From the NCBI RefSeq assembly GCF_004379255.2, contig NC_056037.1, positions 32,709,012-32,773,011 on the forward strand: a stretch of DNA of 64,000 bases, given 5' to 3'. This stretch comes from Salvia splendens. Lineage: Eukaryota; Streptophyta; Magnoliopsida; Lamiales; Lamiaceae. Made by a program: the position numbers and the translations under genes. Shown in pieces: positions 55,857 to 64,000 of this stretch (the stretch's first letter is position 1; each line of letters begins with the position of its first letter). Below the pieces are notes generated by a model. That model was given only the letters and a program-made list of their open reading frames with translations, had not been told where the DNA came from and ran no database searches.

Positions 55857-57151
55857 TGTTATGACAAATAGGGCAATTGTGTAATCGACAAACGAAAGAA
55901 CGTAAAGAGACACAGAATTTACGTGGTTCACCAACGTTCTGTTGGCTACATCCACGGGCAAGAACAGTGAACAAATTGTATTATGACTGCGGTTACAGAC
56001 AATGGCGGACGCAAAAAATTTTGTTAGTAGGGGCTAAACTATATGCATAGAGATAGAGAGTTGAGATAAAAAAAAATTAATGCATAATCAGACAACCAAA
56101 TACAGAAGACTTTTTCGATCGTTTTAGTTTATAATCATATATGATCGTGTATTACCCCTCATATGAACCTAAACGGTATAAATTTTAAACCTCCGTGTTA
56201 TCTGAAAAATAACATCCATAACAAATAGTAAGATATGCATTAATATTTATAAATAAAACTAGTCTAATGCATAATCAAAATGGTACTGTATATTATCTAT
56301 AAAATAATGAGAGTACTTGAATCAAATTAAATTACAAATTTATTGCATAGCATGTCTTTTGTCATATTTCCAATATAATAGTGACGTATTAATTAAATAT
56401 GACAAATTAAAAAAAAATTACATAGAATTGGAAAAAGAAGAATAAAAGAGAACAATTGAAATTATAGATTAAACTCGTAAACAATTATTAAATTTGCGCC
56501 GATTATATGTGAAGAAAATGAATTATGATTAAAAAGAAATTTTTAGTCAAGAAAGAACCATTATTTAATTTAAAATTTATTAACCATTTTCTAAAACTAA
56601 GTAATCAAGAAAATAAATTATGATTAAAAAGAAACTTTCACGCAAAATACACATTTTTAAAGCAATAATAAGTGGGAAGCTGCATCTCTTAAGAGATGAC
56701 AGCTCATCACTTGTTTCAATACAGTAATAATATATTACATTTATAAAATTAAGTCTTCTTCTTCACGCTGCACGACAGTCATTACTTATTTCCTCTGAAA
56801 CTTTTTGTTTCAGATTCAGTTCAGCCTATCCTATCATTTAATTTTTGTAGATTTAGACCTCAGCAACATTGATTTGGTAGGGGCTTATGATAGCTTTCGA
56901 AAATTTTGAAAATTTTAGAAGTATAAAAAAACATAAAAAAAACTTCTTAGGGAGGGCTTAAGCCCCTCACCCCCTCTTACCGTGTCCGCCAATGGTTACA
57001 AATGCATAATTATTGTGATCTACTTCTATATAAATAGGTACAAGACACGAACTGGGCCTAATACAACAATTAAGGCCAAAAACAGAAACATATCACAGCG
57101 AGACCCCCATTTGGCTAGGGGCAAATAGTAATGATTCAAGGCATCCTAACA
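55857..57151 (-). repeat. 3' LTR of Copia-3 with insertion
   Basis: LTR halves 55857-55999 and 56995-57151 align to 61302-61593 once the hAT-type element is taken out. Confidence 0.9.
56000..56994. mobile_element. hAT-type element inside the Copia-3 LTR
   Basis: 995-bp element with ends CAATGGCGGACGC and (reverse complement, right) CATTGGCGGACAC. The flanks GTTACAGA (55992-55999) and GTTACAAA (56995-57002) form an 8-bp duplication with one mismatch. The interior has the TAGGGGCTAA / GGGCTTAAGCCCC words typical of a widespread plant hAT family with CA-TGGCGGA ends. No transposase recognised. Confidence 0.83.
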
Positions 57152-57248
57152 AATCTCCACCTTGACTTGAATCCTCCTTCCAAATGCATCATCATAATAC
57201 CAAACGAACAAACTTCTCCATTCTTGCCTCAAATTTGCCCTCCACGGG

Positions 57249-60200
57249 CAACTAATAGCTCATGACATTAAGCAAGTCCAAACAATGTTGAAACTTGCTC
57301 TGCTGGACCGGCTTAGTGAACATATCAGCAGGATTATCAACAGTGCCAACTTTCTTCACCTCAATTCTTTTCTCATTCTTCAGAAAATGATACCTCACAT
57401 CAACATGTTTAGTCCTCTCATAGTGGACTTGATCTTTAGCTAAACAAATAGCGCTCTGACTGTCCCATAACACAATAGCTTGATCTTGATGTAAACCAAG
57501 ATCACCAACTAGCCCTTTCAACCATATTCCCTCTTTAGCAGCTTCTGTCAACGCCATATACTCTGCTTCAGTCGTAGACAAAGTAACAACAGCCTGCAAA
57601 GTTGCTTTTCAACTGACAACAGAATCACCAAGAGTGAAAACATAACCGGTCATAGATCTTCTACTATTGACATCTCCAGCATAATCAGAATCAGAATAAC
57701 CAGTCACTGAACAATGAGTATCATCTCCATAAATGAGACCAACATCAGGCGTACCTCTCAAGTAAAGAAAGATCCTCTTCACAGCCTGCCAATGCTCCTT
57801 CCCAAGATGTACCATGAACCTGCTAACAACACTGACAGCATGTGCTATGTCTGGTCTAGTGCAAACCATAGCATACATCATCAGACTCCCAACTGCATTT
57901 GAGTACGGAACTCGAGACATGTACTCTTCCTCAGCTTCAGATTTCGGTGCATGATCAGATGACAGATGAATGTTTGTGGCACTTGGAGTATCAATAGGAT
58001 TAGATGTAGACATGCTAAATCTTGACAAGATCTTCTCAATGTAGCTCTTCTGTGACAAGGAAAGCTTCTTCTTTTCTCTTTCCCTAGAAATCTCCGTGCC
58101 TAGAATTTTCTTTGGAGCACCCAAATCCTTCATATCAAACTCAGCACTGAGATGAGTCTTCAACTTTTGAATCTCAAGCATCGACTTCGCAGCTATAAGC
58201 ATATCCTCCACGTACAGAACAAGATAGCAACCATCATCAGCTTTGTTGTGATACACACAACAATCATACGGACTCATGTTGTATCCCAACTGGATCATGT
58301 AGTTGTCAAATCTCCTATACCAATGCCTCGGAGACTGTTTCAGTCCATATAACGACTTCTTCAACTTGCACACATAATCCTCTTTGCCCGGAACCACAAA
58401 TCCCTCTGGCTGAGTCATGTAGATATCTTTCTCAAGCAATCCGTGTAGGAAAGCTGTCTTCACATCTAGTTTCTCAAGCTCCAAATCATAATGTGCAACT
58501 AACGCAAGTAACACTCTGATGGAAGTGTGTCTGACCATTGGTGAGAATATCTCATTATAGTCAACCCCCTCCTACTGCGTGAACCCTCTTTCAACTAGCC
58601 GAGCTTTGTATCTAACACCCTCATCTACTGTGGTCCATTCCTTCTTCTTGAAGATCCATTTGCAAGTAACAATCTTCTCCGCTTAGGCCGTTTGACTAAC
58701 TCCCATGTCAGATTCTTCCATAGTGATTTCATCTCTTCTCCCATTGCAGCGAGCCATTTAGCACGCTCACTGCCCGAAATAACTTCCATATAGGTGGATG
58801 GTTATTCAGTAGATGGTTCATCTTCCACCTCACTGGCGACTTGTAGTGCATATGCCATCATGTCCTCAAAACCGTACTTCAACGGAGGCTTCACACATGT
58901 CCTCCTAGCTCTGTCAATAGCAATGCTTCTCTGACGAGCTTCTGGATGAACATCAGAACTAGTAGTATCAGTAGTAGCTTCAGCAGTTGTGTGTTGATCT
59001 TCTCCACCTTGGAGTTGTGATTCACTCTCATCGTGAGTGACTTGCAGCTCCACCTGTTTATCAACACCTTCCAAATCATCTGCAGCAATAGACTTCACAG
59101 TAGAGTTAAGCATAGAATTTTCATCAAACACCACATTCCGGCTGAGAATAATTCTATCATCTGAAGGCGACCAAATTCTGTATCCCTTAACTTCATTCCC
59201 ATAACAAACAAATATACCCTTCTTTGCTCTTGGTTCTAGTTTACCCTCACTGACATGATAATAAACAGTACAACCAAAAACTTTAAGCGAAGAATAATCT
59301 GTGGGCATATCATTAGACCATACCTCGTAAGGTGTCTTACAGTCAATGCCAGTGTGAGGACCACGGTTGATCAGATAACACGCCGTGTTTACTGCCTCTG
59401 CCCAAAACATCCTAGTCAAACCAGCATGAGAGGGCATGCATCTTGCTCTCTCCAACAATGTCTGATTCATGCGTTCTGCCACACTATTCTGCTGTGGTGT
59501 ATGTCTAACGGTGTGATGTCGAACGATCCCTTCACTCCTGCAGAACTCATTGAACTCAGACGAACAAGATTCCAGACCGTTATCTGTTCTCAATCGGTTG
59601 ATCTTCTTCCCTGTCTGATTTTTAATCAGAGTCTTCCACTCTTTAAACTTCTTGAATGCTTCACCTTTATGTTTCATCATAATCACCCATGTCATCCTCG
59701 AGTAGTCATCAATCATAGACACAAAATACTTGTGTCCTCCAACAGATTCAACACGTGAGGGACCCCAATAATCCATATGAATGTAGTCAAGTGTCCCCTT
59801 CGTTTGATGAACACCCTTCTTTGGAAACTTGCTGCGATGAAGCTTCCCAAATACACAGTATTCGCAGAAATCAAGTTTCTGCACTTTATGCCCAGAAGGA
59901 AAATCACGATTCGACATGATTCTCATGCCACGTTCTCCCATATGACCGAGCCTCATATGCCACAACTTGGTCATATCCTTGGTTGCAACATCGGATGATG
60001 CAATATCAGCAGAATTTGCCACGATGGAACCTCTCAGAACATACAAGGTACCCCGTTTCAAAGCTGTCAGGACCACCTTCGAACCTTTCAGAATACACAT
60101 TACTCCACCTTCACCTTTGAAACTGAAACCCTTACTCTCAAAAGTACTCAGCGATATCAGATTCTTCGTCATCTGTGGAACATGCCTAACATCGTTCAAG

Positions 60201-61224
60201 GTGCAGAAGACCCCATCACGCGTCCTAATCCTGATTGAGTCGATGCCAACCACCTTGCAGACAGCACTGTTGGCCATGGTAATATTGCCTCCATCTATCT
60301 GCTCATAAGTGGTGAAATACTCCTTGTGAGGACAAAGATGATACGATGCTCCAGAATCTAAAATCCACACATCATTACAGTGTGGCTGTTCATCCGCAAC
60401 CAAGGCCAGTTCTTCATGCAAATTTGCGTCATCAGCGTCTGTCACAGTCGCAGAACTGTTAGCATCCTCTTTCTTGCCCAATTTCTTCTTTATCTTTGGA
60501 CAATCAACCTTCCAATGCCCTGGTTCTTTACAATATCTGCAATTGTCATCTGACTTGGGGCTTTAGGACCTTTTGAACCTTTGGAGTTCTGCTTCTTCTG
60601 TCTGAATTTCTTATGTCCCTTACCCATAACAGATAATCCCGATGTCAGATTTTCTGTGGCTGAACTCGTTGCCTATTGACGATCCTCTCTGATGTGAAGA
60701 GCATATCGAACATCCTCCAAAGGCAGAGTTTCTTCCCTAGTCATAAAAGACTCAATGAAATTCTCGTACGACTCAGGCAAAGAAACTAGCAGAATTAAAG
60801 CAGCATCCTCGTCTTCTACTTTAACATCAACATTACGCAAATCCAGCAAAATTTTGTTCAAATTTTCCAGATGATCCTGAAGGGGCATACCTTTCTGCAT
60901 GCGTAGTCGAAACAAACGTTGCTTCAGGAGCAACTTGTTGGTTAGAGACTTCGTCATTTATAGACTCTCCAACTTCGTCCAAAGGGTAGCAGCAGTCTCC
61001 TGATCAGCAACTTCGATGATAACACCGTCAGACAGGCACGACATGATGGTCGAGTGGGCCTTTTCGTCTAGGGTTGTCCACTCCTCATCATCCTCCATTG
61101 CCTTCTTTATTTTGAGCGGCGCCCACAAACCCTGTTGCTTCAGCATGGATCGCATCTTGATATGCCGTAAGCCAAAACTATTTCTCTCGGTGAATTTGTC
61201 AACCTTCACGTTCAGGGAAGACAT
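57249..61224 (-). pseudogene. Copia-3 gag-pol, many breaks
   Basis: Gag starts at 61224 (MSSLNVKVDKFTERNSFGL). A stop at about 60958 replaces a Tyr (LESL-stop-MTKSL), and another lies at 60673. A CX2CX4HX4C knuckle (CRYCKEPGHWKVDC) spans about 60497-60545 next to a frameshift. From 60481 to 58802 protease (LDSGASYHLC) and integrase (MDYWGPSR, RTDNGLES, NSVAERMNQ) are open, then a TAA, a frameshift near 58685 and a TAG near 58575. Reverse transcriptase (LYVEDMLIA; the usual YVDD is YVED) is at 57609-58538. A TGA in a VVSW-type position at 57609 separates the RNase H part (57252-57599). Clearly non-autonomous. Confidence 0.92.
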
Positions 61225-61301
61225 CTTTGATCGATTTACCAGAAAACCCTAGCAGCGGAATTTAAAACCCTAGTCCGAAAACCAGGCTCTAGATACCAGT
61301 T

Positions 61302-61593
61302 TGTTATGACAAATAGGACAATTGTGTAATCGACAAACGAAAGAACGTAAAGAGACACAGAATTTACGTGGTTCACCAACATTGTGTTGGCTACATCCAC
61401 GGGAAAGAATGGAGAACAAATTGTATTATGACTGCGGTTACAAATGCATAGTTATTGTGCCCTACTTCTATATAAATAGGTACAAGAGACGAACTAGGCC
61501 TAATACAACAATTAAGGCCCAAAATAGAAACATATCACAGCGAAACCCCCGTTTGGCTAGCGGCAAACAGTAATGATTCAAGGCATCCTAACA
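61302..61593 (-). repeat. 5' LTR of Copia-3
   Basis: 292-bp LTR from TGTTATGAC to CCTAACA. Confidence 0.92.
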
Positions 61594-61615
61594 ACTACAG
61601 TGGGACGGAGGAGTA

Positions 61616-62164
61616 TAATTTAAGCTCCCGATACTTAGCTTACATCTGATAGGAAAACTTCACCAATTCTTTTTGTTTTGGTTAATTGCATTGATAATAG
61701 TCAAAATACCATTTTATAATCTAACGTTTTACGATTATTATAACATTAATTTATTAGTACAAAATTACAAATCAATAATTATGTAGTCGTTACTTTCACA
61801 AATATTCAACCCTACCTCATGCATATTCTAACCTTTTTAATACTGCCTCCGTCTAAAAAAATAGACGATACAAGTTTTAACACAAAATTAATAAAATAAA
61901 AGTAGTTGAAATGTTTTTAGTGGAAAACAAGAACCACCGCATTAAATAAAAAAATCTAACTATTTTGATTAAATTTTCGAACAATCCAAAATGAAAAACA
62001 TGACTATTATTTTATGAATAAATGTAGTATATATGTAACTAATTAAATTCAAGCTATTTCGAGAGTACTTCAACGATACCTTCATACTGTCAATCAAATA
62101 TAATTTCACATATTAAAATACATTCATACAAAGTTTAAATATATTACTATTAACTATTGGATTG
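61616..62164. other. Intergenic, no gene seen
   Basis: AT-rich; CTGCCTCCGTCTAAAAAAATAG at about 61843 resembles a lone Stowaway-type end. Confidence 0.45.
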
Positions 62165-62628
62165 TTAGGGCATCCGCAACGCGTCTCGTTGCGGTCCCTA
62201 TCTCGTCTCAAAGAGACGAGACGGCAGCGAGACAGCGTTGCAGGCTCCGTCTCGTCCCCATCCCATCCCGTAACTCGTCGCGGATAGACACTCGGCGAGC
62301 TGTCTCGCCACGCGCGTTGACGACGTGGCGAGCTGCCCACTCGCCGGCCCTCGAGTAGGCGTCGTTTATTTCCGTTGAAAATGTATTTTTTATTGTTTTT
62401 TTTAATTCAGAAAAAATTCAAAAAATAAAAAAAAATCCCAAAATTATACTAGCCGTTTATAGCCGTTTTTTACAAAAAAAATTTTGAATTTTTTTAAGCC
62501 CTCAATCACTTCTATAAATATCAAATCATTCCCACAAATTAATCCACAAAAAAAACTCTCTATTCTCACTCAAACACTCTACATTCTTCATCTCAAAACA
62601 TTATTCTTCTCCCAAATTTAATCCATTC

Positions 62629-63878
62629 ATGGATCCATTTGAGCAAATGCGTCGAATAATAGAAGAATCGCTAGCAGAAGATTGACGTCGGGAGGAAGAG
62701 GAAGCTGCGGCGCCTCAAAGGAGATCCCGGACTTACATCCATCGTAACCAGGAGGAAGCCGCCGCAAGGTTGGTACGCGACTACTTTTGTGACAACCCGG
62801 TATGGGGAAAGACCTACTTCCGTCGCCGTTCCGCATGCGGAAACGGCTATATATGCACATCGCAAATACATTGGCAGCCCGGGAAGAGTTCTTCCAAGAA
62901 GGGTTCGATGCCGTTAGCCGTCCCAGTCACACGACGCTACAGAAATGTACTTTAGCAATCCGTCAGCTTGCTTCTGGACAAACGACGGATGTGTTCGACG
63001 AATACCTGCACATTGGGGAAAGCACTGGGAGAATGTGTTTGATAAACTTCTCCAAAGGCGTTCGGGTAGACTTCACCGACGGTCTTCGAAGGACAAGCAC
63101 GACAGATTGTCAATTTCTGCTCCGACTTCACGAAGAAGTGCACGGATTCCCCGGGATGCTTGGCAGCGTCGATTGCATGCATTAGCAATGGAAGAATTGC
63201 CCTGTGGCGTGGAGGGGGTCATACACGAGCGGCCACAAAGGCACCCACCCCACCGTTATACTTGAGATCGTTGCCGACTACCGGCTATGGATTTGACATG
63301 CGTATTTCAGGGTCCCCGGATGAAACAACGACGTCAACGTGCTCAACCAATCCGACCTCTTCACTAAAGTTTTGAATGGTAAAGCGCCGGCCATCAACTT
63401 CATCGCTAACAACCGGCAGTATAAAATGGGGTACTATCTTGCCGACGGCATCTATCCGAAGTGGCCAGCCTTCGTGAAGACGTTCAACAGGCCGGTGAAC
63501 GAAAAACAGCCTCTTTTTGTGCAGAAGCAAGAGGCTGCTCGCAAGGATGTGGAGAGAGCGTTCAGGGTTCTCCAAGCTCGCTTCAACATTATCAAAGCCC
63601 CGGCTCGTACGTGGTTTATGGAGAATATGGTCGACATCATGTATACGTGCATAATCTTGCACAACATGATTGTCGCCAACGAAGGACCTGAGGCGGGAAA
63701 TTGGTTCGACCCTGAAATCCCGGGAAGCTCTACCGCAAGTAGTCCGCCTCACAGTGGAGTGCATCCGTCTATGCAAGATCTATTGTCTATTCGGGCAAGA
63801 ACACATGATTCTACCGCCCACGCCCAACTCCAGGAGGATCTAATGAAGCACATTTGGGTAAAATTTGGCAACCAGTAG
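62629..63878 (+). pseudogene. PIF/Harbinger DDE transposase (ORF2), disabled
   Basis: Starts MDPFEQMRRIIEESLAED, then a TGA at 62683-62685. Homology continues (YIHRNQEEAAARLVRDYF), and a frameshift near 62826 moves it to the frame of FRMRKRLYMHIANTL. Three more in-frame stops lie at 63183-63185, 63294-63296 and 63321-63323. The DDE residues are readable: D in GSVDCMH, D in NNDVNVLNQSD, and E in KDVERAFRVLQARF. The last 179 codons (63339-63878) are open and include PEIPGSSTASSPP and a helical tail. The parent protein would be about 415 residues, normal for plant Harbinger ORF2. A cut-and-paste DNA transposase; no longer functional. Confidence 0.9.
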
Positions 63879-64000
63879 ACGCACATGATCGCCATTAGAC
63901 AACTATTTTTTATTTTTTTATTTTATTAATGTGGTTTTTTATTTTTTTAGAATTTTAAGTTGTAATTTTATTTTATTTAATGAAGTGTGTTTTTATTAAT
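63879..64000 (+). other. 3' flank of the Harbinger ORF2
   Basis: AT-rich tail with TTTATTTTATTTAATG words; likely 3' UTR and subterminal part of the element, cut by the window end. Confidence 0.5.

Larger units (their letters stand above)
55857..61593 (-). mobile_element. Copia LTR retrotransposon, decayed (Copia-3)
   Basis: Element in minus orientation, 5,737 bp including a 1-kb insertion in its 3' LTR. The 5' LTR is 61302-61593 (292 bp); the 3' LTR is 55857-57151, of which about 1,003 bp is a hAT-type insertion and its duplication. The target duplication ACTAC is perfect (55852-55856 and 61594-61598). The primer-binding site reads TGGTATCTAGAGCCTGG on the minus strand beside the 5' LTR, and AAGGTGGAGATT abuts the 3' LTR, as in Copia-1. 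The LTRs show several substitutions. Confidence 0.94.
55646..61613. mobile_element. Stowaway-like MITE split by Copia-3
   Basis: The left part 55646-55856 begins CTCCCTCTCCAACGGTAG; the right part 61594-61613 ends AGTGGGACGGAGGAG before TA. Removing Copia-3 and one ACTAC copy restores a normal MITE of about 225 bp with TA on both sides (55644-55645 and 61614-61615). Confidence 0.88.
62168..64000 (+). mobile_element. PIF/Harbinger transposon carrying ORF2, right end outside the window
   Basis: The left terminus GGGCATCCGCAACGCGTCTCG follows TTA, the PIF-type 3-bp target. A GC-rich subterminal hairpin (AAAGAGACGAGACGG region, 62190-62330) precedes the transposase gene. The 3' end was not reached. 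ORF1 is not in the visible part. Confidence 0.8.

Overview
The window is nuclear DNA of a flowering plant, most likely a eudicot. It is AT-rich, has spliced genes with GT-AG introns, and carries plant-specific gene families (a SOB FIVE-LIKE protein, a small group-S-type bZIP, the UTP4/POPCORN WD40 protein). Plant transposable elements make up much of the rest. I found no bacterial-type operons, rRNA, tRNA or CRISPR arrays. The species cannot be fixed from the sequence alone.

Host genes. (1) An intronless bZIP transcription factor, minus strand, 6572-6997. (2) A 171-aa plant protein of unknown function, plus strand, 17164-17679. (3) The complete 11-exon gene of the nucleolar WD40 protein UTP4/PCN, plus strand, 37698-43277; its exons join without a frame break into 818 codons. 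(4) A four-exon SOB FIVE-LIKE gene, minus strand, 50091-50934, rebuilt here into a 153-aa protein. An orphan exon-like fragment lies at 26637-26768.

Mobile DNA by region. 0.3-5.5 kb: a nearly pristine Copia element (LTRs differ at 2 of 507 positions, one intact 1,329-aa gag-pol ORF). 8.6-9.3 kb: two inverted-repeat elements in TA repeats. 10.8-16.5 kb: Stowaway-like MITEs, a hAT-type element with an 8-bp target duplication, and a Mutator-type element with a 9-bp duplication that carries a nested Stowaway. 17.7-24.6 kb: a hAT transposon whose transposase is split by a second, decayed Copia element. 26.2-32.4 kb: a TRIM, fold-back elements, a degraded Copia, a second Mutator-type element and a 159-bp hAT MITE. 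33-36.3 kb: a hAT remnant split by a 2.6-kb LTR element that lacks reverse transcriptase and integrase but carries its own 429-aa ORF; this is the most novel-looking item. 36.5-37.1 kb: Gypsy integrase remnant. 46.3-48.9 kb: a third Mutator-type element and a PIF/Harbinger ORF1 remnant. 51.9-55.4 kb: a second TRIM copy and two more inverted-repeat elements. 55.6-61.6 kb: a three-level nest (hAT element inside a Copia LTR inside a Stowaway). 62.2 kb to the end: a PIF/Harbinger transposase copy that runs off the window.

The genes do not form a pathway. The clearest theme is layered insertion, much of it datable by exact target-site duplications: perfect for three LTR elements (TGAAC, GGTTT, CCCTA) and a fourth (ACTAC), three Mutator-type elements (9 bp) and two hAT-type elements (8 bp). 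Reading across these junctions restores the earlier sequences.
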